Origin: Blasia pusilla
Lineage: Eukaryota > Marchantiophyta > Marchantiopsida > Blasiales
Assembly (NCBI GenBank): GCA_050084515.1
Contig: CM114273.1
Location: 16,244,001 to 16,308,000, forward strand
Length of the DNA: 64,000 nt
Direction: 5' to 3'
Part shown: positions 1-11,697 of the stretch, piece by piece
Layout of the letters: each line of letters opens with the position of its first letter
Numbering within the stretch: the stretch's first letter is position 1
The notes under the pieces: generated by a model
The model's input: only the letters and a program-made list of their open reading frames with translations
What the model was told of the DNA's origin: nothing
The model's database searches: none
Made by a program: the position numbers and the translations under genes

Positions 1-1738
1 ATGTGAAGCTAAGAATGGATAAAAGAAAGTTGATTGCATAACTCTGGACACCCCACACAAGTTTATGTCCCCTAAACCCATACATCAACGATGCTCTTAG
101 CATTTGCACGAAACCCAATATCCTAAATAACTACCCTATACCCGGAATTTCCTAACACGTACAAGCTAAAGACTAGAATGGGTAACCTAAATAAATGTCG
201 ATTGCTCCTTAGCAACCGCAAACCTCGACCCCAACTCGGTTGTGACGAAAAAATCCTCCAATAAGCTAATCCTACCCCTTTGGTACTCGCTTTGGTACTG
301 ACGATGCTCAAATCTCCTCATTATACAGTGCGGATCTAACGGTACGGTGTGGCACTGGCGACACGGAACGAATACAAAATGACACGACACTCGATAATGG
401 GATACGACACTTGGCGGCATACCCTCCTCAATTAGCAATACACACGCTCTATACCTTAGTGAAGGAGCGGCTCCACAATCGGCGGCGCGTTGCGGTTAGA
501 GGCACCACACGGTACTCTATCATCGTCAATCGGCTACCAATCACAACTCACAACAGAGTAGAATGAAATGAAAACTCAAACACCATCAACCTGAGGTCAC
601 CTGCCATCTCTGGTTGATGACAAAACTACGATAATGGTGGCGACCACAACAAAGTACGTGGTGGTGGCGGCTCAAGTCAAAGAATCAACAGACGTTGTGG
701 AAGACCGTCCACTCCGTAATGGCAACAATGGCAACCAACGGCGGACAACGGCCGAACGCGGCTCTAAATGGCACTAGGCGATGGCGACAAACAATCGATG
801 GCGAACGGCGATAGTGGATCGTTGATGGTGACTATGACGGTGACGGCCGCCGCCGACGCGGCGGCTAGTTTAGGGTTTGAACAATTTTACCCTAAAAGTT
901 TCCTAGCAATGGTAGTTTTGCAAGATCGACCATTAATTTTTGCTCACAACTTAAAATCGTGCACCGTTTCTTCCACAACGTAAAAAACTTCAAGATCTAC
1001 GACAATGTCTAATTTTTTTTTTCATTCAACTTTCCCATAAATCCTTCAAATCTATACTCCTAGAACAAAATCGACAATGGAAAAGAGTAAAAACAAGTAG
1101 CGCTTGCTCCAGTGAGCACTCCCATGAGCCGCTGAATTGGGAACACGATCCTCAACCTGCACCCACAACGAGTAACCAACAAGCTCCTCCATTGAAGCTC
1201 TCTCATTCTCTCTTTGTAAAATAAGGTCAAATCTCTCTCACAACACCATAGCTCTCACATGTGTGCATTCTCACATGTCTCTCTCAATGTCAAATCAAAT
1301 CCACTCTCTTAATGAGAGGCTTGGGTTATACTCACAAGACAAGGGACCATAGCTCGGGCGCCTCGTGCCAAGAGGTTCAACAAAGAGAGAATGAGGTCTT
1401 AAGCTCTCTCTCCTTGAGGTTTATCCCTACCCTCTCCCAAGCTCTCTCCATGGTAACCTATGCTCCCAAGTCACCTCCTTGGCTCTTGACCTGATGTAGG
1501 AGGTCAAGGGCCACTTCCCAAAATATAAATTTGACCATATATTCAAAATAGTACTTACCCAAAATAGTAAGTTCCTCAATATGGCTCCAAATGAGCAGAA
1601 ACGAAAGGGCCTCACCAAGTCATCCTCGACCTCTTGAGCCTGTCCTCCACTACTCGCAAAGGCGCTCTATTAGATCTCATTGATCCATCCTAAGAAAGGT
1701 GACATAGATCGTACGAGCCATTTTTTTGGATTTTTGTT
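1..1738. other. No recognisable gene
   Basis: This stretch holds only short open frames without a recognisable domain. Positions 770-880 are rich in GGC/GCC triplets, so the short frame there is low complexity. The composition at 1200-1500 is CT-rich. I see no repeat shared with the rest of the window until 1739. Confidence 0.5.
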
Positions 1739-1857
1739 GGGCGGTCTCCATGTATATGCATGAGTTCATTTCTTGTATGTATGTGGATCTATTTGTATGT
1801 CGGGAAGATCGGTGTTATGTGGTGTGGATGTGATAAAAAATGTTTATGCGCACAACA
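1739..1857 (+). repeat. Relict LTR fragment of the PHD-gypsy family
   Basis: This segment aligns by eye with the start of the LTRs at 34534 and 35125. They share the order CTCCATGTATATG, GAGTT, GTGGAT, GGGAAGATCGGTGTT, GTGGTGT and ATGCGCACRA. It is more diverged than those two copies are from each other, so it is probably an older solo LTR or fragment. No internal gypsy sequence flanks it. Confidence 0.7.
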
Positions 1858-2545
1858 GAGGGCCAACATTCATACTCTTGCCTTGGATTTCTCACAAAGA
1901 TAAATACTGAAACATCAGTATATATACATCCAAGGTCCATGGTAGTGGACATACTATATATCCACCATCTCCTTGCCATCACAATGTATTTCCTTAAACT
2001 ATGTAGTTTTATTACTTGGAGAGCACATGTGAATATCCAATAGGTCACCAAAATTGAATTTTCTTTTTACATGATAAAATATATGCTTAAATCTAAGCCA
2101 ACTGGCTCATTACATATTGACATTGAATCTACACGTTGTCTAGGACTTGAGAGCTTAGATAAAGTTAGATTAAAGCTTGTATGTAGCATTATGGTAGATT
2201 TCTTTTGTATGAGCAACTGAAGATTTATTGATATCCATGCATATTACAATTATTTAAAGATCCCAACCAACGAAATACATTGATTCTATTCCTTCTTCTC
2301 ACGTGACTTCCTACTACAAGAATGCTTCCTTGCCTTAAGTGAGTGCATCCACCCCGTAACACTATACTATAACGCATCATAGTTTTTGGAGAATCTATCC
2401 ATCACAGAATATTGGTTAAATCATATGTTATTTGGATCGTGCCCACAAAAACTTCATCCATATGAATTTGACTCATTAGATTTATTGAGTTTCATCCCTT
2501 TTATGAGTGGAATGAGTCTTTCTATAGTCTACTACAACAACATAC
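1858..2545. other. No recognisable gene
   Basis: This is AT-rich sequence with only short open frames on both strands. No domain, RNA gene or repeat match to other parts of the window was recognised. Confidence 0.4.
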
Positions 2546-2790
2546 AAGGTTGCACACAAACGGAAAAGTCCGTCCATGGGACACACATACCACTCGGATA
2601 CCTGTGGCCGCATCCGAGCCCGCCCCCGCAGCTCGATGAGCCCATAACGGGCATCTGGGATCGCCGAGCGGGCACCAATTTTTAGGGCCCGCACATGGCG
2701 AGCTTGCTAACCCGATCCTATCACAAGGCCCACCATATGCGGGCCCTGAGCCCGCCATGCATTGGCCCAATCACACGCGACAAAACCGGT
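2546..2790 (+). repeat. Truncated TIR element with GC-rich interior
   Basis: The segment begins CAAGGTTGCACACAAACGG, which matches the terminal inverted repeat of the Mutator-like MITE copies at 52-62 kb, and then has the GTCCGTCCATGG motif of that family. It continues into a GC-rich block full of GCCCGC and GCGGGC motifs. Similar GC-rich blocks lie at 58.5 kb, 60.4 kb and 61.3 kb, also beside such ends. No partner terminus is visible, so I treat it as truncated. The open frames here are by-products of the GC-rich composition. Confidence 0.5.
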
Positions 2791-3737
2791 GCGTGGTGTG
2801 GCCCTATTTTGGATTTTTAGAGAGGGTTTGGAGAAGACTAATACTAACACGGCCGACAGAAACTCTAGGAAGAAACTCTGGGAGATTAACATTGAAACAA
2901 AGGCAATACGAGATTTAATGTCCGATGTGGAATTAACACGACAAGTAAAAACATGGCTAGAAAAGAATACGTCGTGGAGAGGAACGGAGAGACTAATTAA
3001 TACTAACATGGGGGAGTAATTGGTTATGAAAGGAAAAAAATTCCATCGGACTTGTAAAAATTCACGTCAGATCTCATCGGAGGGTTGAGGAATGCGCAAA
3101 ATAAATTGTATTCTGCAAGTTATTCTGCAGTCTGTGCACTCGGGGCTCGACTATTGTAGGGGCCGTAATTAAAGAAGAATAATCATCTTTACTGTTACAT
3201 AGACATCCAACTTTAGTTTAACTACTCCAAATGTCGATATCTATCATTTTTCCCAACCTAAGTTTGCCACATGTCCCTCATATTTGGATATTTAATTATT
3301 ACTAATTCTAATGGACACTCCCATTTGAATAAGCATCCAAGTTTTCCATGCTCGTTCATCTCATACATCTCGCTATTAAAACAAACTAAAATGATGTCGT
3401 GCTATGCTATACCGGGTGGAGAATTTATTTTTCCCTTTAAACTTTTGTTACTCTTAATTTAACTACTTCTTCAATCTTCCATGTGTCAACAACACAAGAA
3501 GATTGAAAAGACAAGTGTCAACATGAGAGGGGAGTTTCTCTTACCCCACTGTTCCATTTTCATACTAATAACCCCATCCTTAACGTTGATGACATTCTTC
3601 CATTTTCATTGTTCCATTACAGCCTCTATATACACTCGTTGTTTTTTTGTCCTCACGATCTAACCTATCCACATGCCCTTCATACGAGTATAATTCTCGT
3701 CTCAAATTCCCCCCTCTCAAATCCGCATACCGATTTT
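2791..3737. other. No recognisable gene
   Basis: Only short open frames are present. Around 3097-3170 there is weak similarity to 29110-29155 (GCAAAATAA, TCGAC, ATTGTA, GGG, CGTAAT in the same order), suggesting an old shared repeat. No gene or RNA was recognised. Confidence 0.35.
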
Positions 3738-3858
3738 CATACTAAACAAGTCGTCATGTTATCCCGACTCCAAAGTGTTTTTTCCATTTTCGTTGTTCCA
3801 TTGTCATACTAAATAAACAAGTCGTCATGTTATCCCTACTCCAAAGTGTTTTCTATAT
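3738..3858 (+). repeat. Two-copy tandem repeat, about 67-bp unit
   Basis: CATACTAA followed by ACAAGTCGTCATGTTATCC and CTCCAAAGTGTTTT starts at 3738 and again at 3805. The copies differ by a 4-base insertion and single changes. The second copy runs into CTATATAAATAG, a TATA-like sequence, but no gene follows it, so I do not call a promoter. Confidence 0.75.
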
Positions 3859-4320
3859 AAATAGTCTTCGATGTGGCGTGTTCGGTGCCCGTATCATGAA
3901 TGATCACCGTCGCCGAAAGGTCTTCCCGGAAAGTCCGAAACTTTCCCCGAACTCGATCTCCTGTTAAACGTGTTAAGCGATACAGATTTCCTTTATTGTA
4001 TGTCGGTGCGGCACAGAGTCGTACAGGCTGCCCTATTGTCAGGACACAAACAATCATAGAGTGCTGGATATGATTCTATTGGACAAGACACGACTTTCAT
4101 GACTTGGCAAGCCCAAAAGAGCAAACAACAATTATCATTCCACAGGGAACGACACGTGTACTCAGGCGAAATGCGGCGTGAATGGCTGGATGCTACGCAT
4201 CTGCGGGGAGTCTGTTGTTTGTCGCGATCGAGGGCACTGGCGCTGCAGACAGGAATTTCGAAGTCCATATGTTATCATCAGTTTTGACGCCCCCATAATA
4301 CTTTTCCTCTCCCTAAGACA

Positions 4321-4522
4321 CTAGAGTGTTTATGCCCGTGTTATGTACGGTGACACTGAATTTCTGAAAAAAATTTATAACCGTCCCCTTTCTATCTAAT
4401 TAGATTTATATTTAATTTCTTTGCGTTGACGTGCGTCAACATCCGAGAAGTCTTGAAAGGACAGGTGTCCATAGGAAGAAGAGGAGTGATTCTTTTACCC
4501 ACTCCTTCGTTAATAATATAGA
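4321..4522 (-). mobile_element. Non-autonomous mini-Helitron
   Basis: Read on the minus strand, the element starts TCTATATTATTAACGAAGG at 4522. It ends with a small stem (CCGT...ACGG), an 11-base spacer and CTAG at 4321. It sits between a host A and a host T, the expected Helitron insertion site. No coding capacity is present in its 202 bp. The terminal structure is that of two similar elements at 5381-5577 and 5717-5892. Confidence 0.75.
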
Positions 4523-5380
4523 TTTTATGGAGAGAATTCGTACTATTAACCAAATACGTGAGGCTTGAGTTATTGTAAGTAAAAGGGTGAAAAGAATTGT
4601 GAAATGAATCATCGGGATATTTTAGGCCTCAGTTTGTCTGAAATTATGTTCAATAATTTTGCGAGGGGAGGAAAAAATACCTAAGGCAAGATCATGGTCA
4701 TTATCTGCATGCACGTATCTAAGGCATTCTTACTAGTAACGCATAAATTTCTGTTCCATATAGTAAATCGTCAATTTTTTTAATACTTAACTCTAAGAAT
4801 GGTCAAGAATGATTTGAAAGAAACCCTTGCAAAGAAAAAATCAGCCCTTGAAATCCAAATGATGTCATGATTGGAAATTGGAGAGAGAAATTCCTAGTGA
4901 TTGAAAAAAAAATCATGATACCCTAAACCTTGCTCCCAAATATACTCATCAATTGCTTTACTCAAAGAGATTGAAGAAGAAGGAGAAGGGGAAGAAGACG
5001 GGGTTCAAACCGTTAGAAAGACTAAAAGTAGGCATGTGAAAGAGGACAAAACCATCTAAAAACGTGCAATACGTGGACTATTCATACAATATGACAAAAT
5101 TGAACCACACGAATCGTAATGGGCACAATTCAAGGAAAGAATTACAAACCGCAATACTCCTCAACATCTCAAAAAAGGTGATGAGTGTAAGCCCGTGCTA
5201 TGGACGAGTTTAAATTACCTCACATAATTAACTTTCAAAGGTCCAAAGTGTCATTTTAAATTAATTTCGAGCGATCCCGTAAGTTCAAAAGTCAACCAAT
5301 CTTATTGCCAATGGAATGGATGAAAGTGTCAAGAGGAAAGGTGTTTGCAAAATGAAAGGACACTCTCCAATTATAATCTA
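4523..5380. other. No gene; possible older Helitron remnant at 5186-5380
   Basis: No coding region is recognised. The minus strand of 5325-5380 (TTGGAGAGTGTCC, then TTTGCAAACACC, then CCTCTTGACA) resembles the sequence just inside the Helitron-like 5' end at 63014. At 5190 there is an AGCCCGTGCTATGGACGAG motif like a Helitron terminal stem. This may be an older Helitron into which the 5381-5577 copy inserted. Confidence 0.35.
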
Positions 5381-5577
5381 CTAGTTACAACCCGTAAGGA
5401 GACCGTGCGATCCACGGTCCACTCCATGATCCCTAACCATGAACGCCCCGTTCCACTATTTGAATGGCCCTCTACTTGAATGCCCATGCCATGCGTCTTG
5501 CATTCTAGATTCAAAAGACACGTGGTAAACTCTCTGGTGTCACCATTTGAAAACTACTCCTTGGATAATAGTGTAGA
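5381..5577 (-). mobile_element. Non-autonomous mini-Helitron
   Basis: On the minus strand the 197-bp element starts TCTACACTATTATCCAAGGA at 5577. It carries a perfect 6-bp stem ACCGTG/CACGGT near its end and terminates in CTAG at 5381. It is flanked by host A and T. Its first part shares CAAGGAG, GGTGACA and GAGAGTT in order with the element at 5717, so they belong to one family. Confidence 0.8.
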
Positions 5578-5716
5578 TGTGCAGATTTGAGGATGCAATG
5601 TTTTTAACTGCTCTTCCGTTTAACACATGTCACTAGATTTAAAAAAAAAACATTTGTATGGCCTTAAACAAGTCATATAAAGACATTGAAATATGAATTT
5701 CATGGATCCTAACTAA

Positions 5717-5892
5717 TCTATACTATTATTGTTCAAGGAGCGTCTCTCAAGTGGTGACAGTTTGAGAGTTCATGGAATGTCCTTTTAAGGTCATGAATAT
5801 ATGACACATCCAAATCTAATGCATAAAATAACTTTTTTAACAAATTAATTTTAGAAACGGAGCATCCAGGATTGTGCATGGCACGGTCCTAA
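5717..5892 (+). mobile_element. Non-autonomous mini-Helitron
   Basis: This 176-bp element starts TCTATACTATTATTGTTC and ends with the stem GTGC-ATG-GCAC, a short spacer and CTAA. The preceding base is A and the following base is T, as expected for Helitron insertion. It has no coding capacity and is related to the element at 5381-5577. Confidence 0.8.
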
Positions 5893-8800
5893 TTAGTATA
5901 GATTATAGAAGAATCTGATGCAGCATGGCATCAAGTTCCGTTGGCCTTATGGTTGAAATTGGATTGAAATGATTTTGGGGGTGGGTAAAGGAAGGAGCAG
6001 AAAGGCTCGAAAGCGCTAAATTAGCGAGAAGGAAACTCAAGTGCTCATGAGATAAACGAAGGAATTGAAAAAACGCAGTCGTATGCCCTAAACAGTCCCC
6101 AAACTCTGAAGGCACACTCGGGATAGCCCATACTTACTGGTTAATCCCTCACCTCCGTGACTACTGCATGTGCGAAACCCACTACTTGACGATCCGAATC
6201 TGGTATATTCTCATTTAGCTTTAACTTTGTGCACAGTGGAATACCTGCGGTACACTATAGTCAAAGTTCATGATTCTAACTTTCGTTCGAGAATAGGAAA
6301 CACAAAAGTAGGAGAATCAGTCAGCGGACTTAGATAAATTGTATTCATACCAATGAAGAGGTGATTTGTACTTTTGTTCCCAGGCAGTTGGCATTTATTG
6401 CTAGACTGCAAGTAGATTTCAGATATGATTCCAAAGAAAAGGTAGAATTATATTTTTGAAATTCAGTAAAAGAAGTTTTTTCCACCACTACAACAACAAT
6501 AATGTGAACTGTTTGTTCCTTTGTCACAAATGTTACGACTTACTCGATAGACCGAATGTGTACTTCCTTGGTTTTAATATCCCAACTCGGGACCCCTATG
6601 ACCTTCAAACCATCTTATTCTCTAGAGATGGTAGTATGTTATTAAGTTCTGATTTGGATTTTGTTTTATTTTTTCTAATAAATCATAATATGTTAATTCT
6701 AATATACATTTTCAATGGGCATAGATTAGACGGCTCTTACGATTAAGGAAATCACATTTGGAATAAATGTGCATAGTAGAATCCATCCAAGAGTCGATGA
6801 ACTCTTAGGCCACGACATGCTAGGAGAAGGAACGTGGAGTCTCTGGAGATTATACTTGCATGTATAATCTGAACTTACGTTAGTATGGAAGGTACTAAAG
6901 ATAAAGTGGGAAGTCATCTTGGATTATAGTAGTGTGGATCATAAATGGTGTAGAGTTACTTAAAAGTTCAAAACTACGAAGGTTTTGTGAATTAATATGT
7001 ATAACACTTCAATCTTGTCACATTAGTTTTTTTTAAAACTTTAATTCACTATAGAAACTTATATTATTATTTGCGTTAGTTCTTCCCATGGTGAATAGTG
7101 ATATTTGGACAACATCTAAAACAATAGATGTCTAAAATAATCCTTCCATTCCGCGCTCGGATAAAAGGGAAAGAAAAAAAGAAAGAAATAATTAAAAAAA
7201 AACCACACTCCTGCTTTTCTCGGTTAGAATCAGCGTAGTAACGGTATCTCCGCATGCACGTGGAAGGTGTCTACTCAAAGACAGGTGGCTCACGAGCGGA
7301 CTCAGAGGAGGCAGTCTTCCTTTTGATCTTTTGAACACCAATTGCACTTCGCCACGAACCATTTTCTGCCACGTTCCCACGCTCCACCCGCGCATGTGAT
7401 TCTTATTCCATGCTCTTGAGTCTTGAGATCCTAGTTGGACGGGAAAACGCTCGGTTTTCCAAACGCAAGGAAGCACGCAGCTCCGTGGATTCGTGGAATG
7501 ACTTTCATCCAATAGTACATATTTGGGGGACTTTCGTAAGGACCCTATGGACCGTCAGTGCGGAGGTGAAGGCGTTCAGTAAGGAAGAACTGAAAAGCGG
7601 GTAACTTGTAGTGCTGGTGGGATAGGTTCACGTTGTTGGAATGCTCATATTACGAGAGTTTGTGTCATTTTTCTTTGATTTTAATTAGTTTTTGTTGAGA
7701 TATTAACAATACATTTTGGGAAGAAATACAAAGATGGTTAGTTAAGAAGATTAAAATTGGTGTGGTGGCTCTAACAAGGCTAGGATGAACAGATTAATAA
7801 AGATAAAGATGCAAAGCATAGTGGATATGTGATTTTTTCATGGTGAATATCTCGTAGAAAACTTCCCTAGAGGTGCAAAAGGGAGAGATTATGTATAAAC
7901 GTGGAGTATGAACGATTTTTACTCTTGTCACGTCTTACTTAAGAAAAGTAACCTCTAATTTTTTCAATAGAAAATAAATTCAGCAATAACCAATTTTGTT
8001 TGTAGTTCTATACTCTACTCCATTATCTCTCCAAAGAAACTTTATATCCATTAGTATGACATATGTAAAAATTTTCCTAGAGTGGAAAAATAGAGAAAAA
8101 ATGCCAAGAATATATAAGTATATCTCAAACACATCTTAAAGACAAATGGATGATACATTCCGAAATTTATATATGTACAAGTATCTATATAGTGATTGGA
8201 GGATGTAGTTTTCTGAAGTTGCTCCTTTGTTTGAGATTGATCCCCATCTCTTTAGTAAGTATTTGGAATTTTTTAAAGGCTCTAGATATTTATTATGCGT
8301 TAATACAACTCCCTCATGACGTGTTCCCAAATAGAGAATTTCTTAAATCAGCATTAAAGAAAATTATTTCTCATGAGATTACAAGATTGTAAGAAGACAT
8401 AAACATTCCACCACCGTATTAGCATTATATTAATCTTTTTGTGGGTATTTAAGAAGAATTGGTTGGGATGCCTAATCACAACCTAAGAATAAAAATCAAG
8501 TGATCCTTGTGGCTTTGCAATCTATTGTTTTTTAAACTTTAGGTGCCAAAACTCGTGTAGGGCTACCATACTATTAGAATGCAAAACAATTGTTTTGATA
8601 ATGAAATGGAAACAAGGCTTTAAGAGACAAACTCCAATGCTAGAGGAAACGGCGTCCCTACCTTTATAGAGGGTCCACTAAAACCTGAATACTAAAAGCA
8701 TATATCTACCATTTTAAATGGATCTTCTATAAGGGTGAAATGCTTCACTTCTTATAATTTTTTTTGTCTGTTAGTATTATGAATTATCATGCGAGGAATT

Positions 8801-9073
8801 ATATGAGGAGTTGAATTTTAAGTTGCAAAGGTTTTTTCGATTATGTTCATATTTTGAAAATTTCCCTGTTGTTAAAATTAATTGAAAATTTCATCACTAA
8901 GATTTTCCATTTTCATCGTCATTCACAAATGTTTTCTCCTCAAAAAGAAATTCAAAGTAGTTTCCTTGGAGAACATTCTTAAAACCATCCTTGTTTCCCT
9001 AAAAGGTTTGGAACCAAGTCCTACGTGAACGAACATAAAACCATGCCTTTAACGAAATTAAAATATAATCATA
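5893..9073. other. Gene-poor AT-rich stretch
   Basis: Both strands hold only short open frames without recognisable domains, including a 106-codon frame on the minus strand at 7192-7512 whose protein I do not recognise. A GC-richer island lies at 7230-7610. No RNA gene or repeat shared with the rest of the window was found. Confidence 0.4.
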
Positions 9074-9106
9074 TTAGGTGGTGCCCGTGCGATGTACAAA
9101 TGTATA
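9074..9106 (-). mobile_element. Candidate Helitron 3' terminus
   Basis: On the minus strand GTACATCGCACGGGCACCAC is followed by CTAA at 9074 and a host T. The motif resembles the 3' ends of the mini-Helitrons at 4.3-5.9 kb, but the stem is imperfect. No matching 5' end was found upstream on that strand, so this is a tentative relict. Confidence 0.3.
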
Positions 9107-9776
9107 ATTTTGAACTACTCATTTTAGATGTAAAATTGAATTCGAATTATCCGATTGACCTGAACTGAACGAGAAATGACTCCATTGAGAAGAAAAAATA
9201 TGTGTGAAATGGAAAAATGATCTCAAAATGAAAAAACACTCTCCAATAGTAATATAGGCAAAATAATCGTACCCTCCAAATAAACATTTTTCCTCCGGTC
9301 TAATAGTGAAAGCCTTCCATAAAATTCCTCCGTCTCCCAGATGATTTAGGAGAATGTTTTTACCTACAGGAGAGTCCACACTAATGATAAAAACCATCGA
9401 ATAAATAAAATAAATGATTCTCATCCTTAAGTGGGTAGGCACACGGAGAGCACTGGCAACTTGAACGACTGTGAGCCCCACGTGGAAGGACCTTACTGCG
9501 TCCGAAGTCTGGATACCGTTGCCGTCCACGGCCGATCGTATATGGTCAGTGAGAACAAGGCCAGAGTTTGGGACAGCCGGCGAAGCATACCAGACTATAG
9601 AAAAGGAAAGGAAGGAAAGGCGAGGCCTTCGTCGAATCGCCGAGTTCGTCGACCCAAGTTGGCACTCGTCGGCCGCAGATTCCGACATTGGACGTGTGGC
9701 AGCGAGCATTGGGAAGGTAAGAGTTTGCTTGGATTGACGATCGAGGCAAGGTGAGGAGCATTTGCGATATGTCTTG

Positions 9777-9794
9777 GTGTGTGTGTGTGTGTGT
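9777..9794 (+). repeat. (GT)9 microsatellite
   Basis: A simple dinucleotide tract upstream of the PI-PLC gene. Confidence 0.95.
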
Positions 9795-10402
9795 GCCACT
9801 GTGTCAATTCCAACCAGACGAGGAGACCCGCCTGTCCCAGCGTCCTCTGCCGATGCGGAAAGCTTGCCTCCGCGACAGAGAGTCAAATCCGGAGTTCACT
9901 ACAGTCAGCCGAGCACTCTCAGGAAGAGGTTCGCTCGATCGCTGTACCTGCCAATGGCTACGTTGCTCGCCGTATGGCCCCATCCGTGTGAGAAGATGCC
10001 CTGTCTCATGGCTTCTTCAAGTTTCAGGTGTGGGGGTGTGTGTGGCGAGCATTTCAGCGACGGAAAGGCTGGTTTATCGTCACAGTTGTTCGCAGAGCTG
10101 GAGGGCCGGAAACACTGTAGAGGCTCTTTCTTAGGCCAGTGTTGTCGTCAGCGGACAATTGTAGGCAACCATGTCATGCTCGTGCACATGCCGACGCCTT
10201 GCGAGCGTCAGTCATCCTTCGGGCAATCCGTCGGAGTCGGTCACAAGACTGCCAACAGAAGACCGGGCGCTGGATTTAGTGGTTTGTGCGTTTGCATGGT
10301 TGATGTTACGTTGGTTCTTCTGTTCTGGCTCACGCAAACATGTTCACCTGCTCTTCTGCGACCACACACAGAGATTTGATTCGATTTGAATCGATGTTTT
10401 GG

Positions 10403-10405
<3 letters not shown>

Positions 10406-10452
<47 letters not shown>
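10406..10452 (+). repeat. (GA)23 microsatellite in probable 5' leader
   Basis: An uninterrupted GA tract ending 48 bases before the start codon at 10501. Its position suggests it is transcribed in the leader, where such tracts are frequent in plants. Confidence 0.95.
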
Positions 10453-10454
<2 letters not shown>

Positions 10455-10500
10455 CATTCTTCGTCTGTCCTGGATTCGCAGGTAGGGTGGTGGGGGAAGG

Positions 10501-11448
10501 ATGGGGGGACAAATTACCAAGGCGAAGGAGGTGACAACGGAAATTAGCCGGTTGGAGACACAGCAGAAAGACACGGGAATTGAATTTCCAGGCTCGGGCT
10601 TCCACGCATCATCTCCAAACCAGCGCAAGGAATGGATGTCCACCTTGGATTTAGACCAGATGACGGTGAAGAACGTCCTCTGGCCAGGAACTCATGACTC
10701 TGCAACTAACAAGATCGGGATCCCATTCATCAGCCGACCCTTCGCTCAATGCCAGACGTTGTCCATATACGATCAACTCTGTCTGGGAGTACGAGTGCTG
10801 GACATTCGCGTCGAGGGAACTGGGCGGGTCTGCCACGGAATTCTCACGGGCTACAAGGTCGACGTTGTCATCGACGATATCAAGCGCTTCTTGAGCGAGA
10901 CGACCGCTGAAGTAATCATTCTGGAGATCCGGACGGAGTACCAGAGGCCTGATCCTCCTGACTTCGACAAATTCCTGATCACGCAATTTGGAGACTACTT
11001 GGTACCTCAGGACCCGAGCACATTTGATAAGACCATCAGACAGTTGCTGCCACACAGATTGATCTGTGTGTGGAAACCAGCAAATGTTCCCGGTCCTTCC
11101 CCAGGCAGTCCTCTTTGGAGTAAAGAGTATCTCAAGGATAATTGGATAGACACCGACATGCCTGCAAAGAAATTCGATAGCAACTTGTCCTTCTTGGCGA
11201 ATCAGGAACCGAATGCCGTTCGCAGGTACTTCTACCGAGTCGAGAACACCGCCACCCCGCAGGTTACCAGTGTGGTGCTGTGCGTTTGGCCCGTGACCAC
11301 CCGCATCAGAGGCTTCGCGCGCTTGTTCGTTGCGGAGTGCAATAAGCAAGGCATCCTGGACCGCCTGCAGATCTTTTCTTCGGATTTCATCGAAGACGAC
11401 TTCATCGACCTCTGCGTGGGAGTCACAATGGAAAGACTCAGAGCGTGA
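10501..11448 (+). CDS. PI-PLC X-domain-containing protein
   Basis: This intronless 315-codon gene encodes a protein of the phosphatidylinositol-specific phospholipase C X-domain family, which cleaves the phosphodiester bond of (glyco)phosphoinositides. The X domain spans roughly residues 45-200. The first catalytic histidine is in WPGTHDSATN (His65). The conserved LDIR lies at 100-103, and the second catalytic histidine is in VCHGI (His112). There is no EF-hand, Y box or C2 domain, so this is the single-domain type and not a canonical plant PLC. The N-terminus MGGQIT fits the N-myristoylation pattern (Gly2, Thr6), and no signal peptide or membrane segment is seen, so membrane attachment by acylation is likely. 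The start was chosen because GAAGGATGG is a good initiation context and stops precede it. The C-terminal 90 residues are less familiar but continue without a break. It is the only intact protein-coding host gene I can name here. Confidence 0.85.
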   Translation: MGGQITKAKEVTTEISRLETQQKDTGIEFPGSGFHASSPNQRKEWMSTLDLDQMTVKNVLWPGTHDSATNKIGIPFISRPFAQCQTLSIYDQLCLGVRVLDIRVEGTGRVCHGILTGYKVDVVIDDIKRFLSETTAEVIILEIRTEYQRPDPPDFDKFLITQFGDYLVPQDPSTFDKTIRQLLPHRLICVWKPANVPGPSPGSPLWSKEYLKDNWIDTDMPAKKFDSNLSFLANQEPNAVRRYFYRVENTATPQVTSVVLCVWPVTTRIRGFARLFVAECNKQGILDRLQIFSSDFIEDDFIDLCVGVTMERLRA

Positions 11449-11691
11449 GCTCAACGCCTCCACTCTCCCACTCCCCATGTGTGAGCTGTTTATATCTCCC
11501 CCATTCTTTGGTGTGCTTAGGATTGCATTGACGCGCTTGTTCGCACAGAAGAGAAACAACTGCTAAACTATAGCCGTGAACATCTCTTTGTTCATGTTCC
11601 ACGGTCGTTCGGGCCACAGGAGAGAAGATCAGGATCTCGCATACTGATTTATGAAGCAAGGATCCTCTAAGGCTCATCGGCTGGAGCACAT

Positions 11692-11697
11692 AATAAA
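11692..11697 (+). terminator. AATAAA polyadenylation signal
   Basis: A perfect AATAAA lies 244 bases after the PI-PLC stop codon, a plausible distance for the 3' end of its mRNA. No other strong signal lies closer. Confidence 0.5.

Larger units (their letters stand above)
9420..10500 (+). promoter_or_regulatory. Probable promoter and leader of the PI-PLC gene
   Basis: This kilobase is richer in GC than the sequence before it, has no transposon match and leads directly into the PI-PLC start codon. It contains a (GT)9 tract at 9777-9794 and a (GA)23 tract at 10406-10452, the latter about 50 bases before the ATG. Long GA/CT tracts are common in plant 5' leaders. Open frames on both strands here (up to 255 codons) have no recognisable domain. 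I infer leader sequence, possibly with an intron, but cannot place the transcription start. Confidence 0.4.

Noticed and set aside
2482-2770. Overlapping minus-strand frames rich in Arg, Ala and Pro
   Set aside because: They are products of GC-rich repeat composition, not conserved proteins.
3851-3862. TATA-like CTATATAAATAG
   Set aside because: No gene or RNA start follows within a reasonable distance.
9119-9886. 255-codon minus-strand frame upstream of the PI-PLC gene
   Set aside because: No recognisable domain. It crosses a GT microsatellite (translated as His-Thr repeats) and lies in the probable promoter and leader of the PI-PLC gene.
9762-10379. 205-codon plus-strand frame
   Set aside because: It starts in the GT tract, has no domain and is best explained as GC-richer leader sequence.
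10651-11559. 302-codon minus-strand frame opposite the PI-PLC gene
   Set aside because: It mirrors the true gene. The plus frame has family motifs; this one has none.
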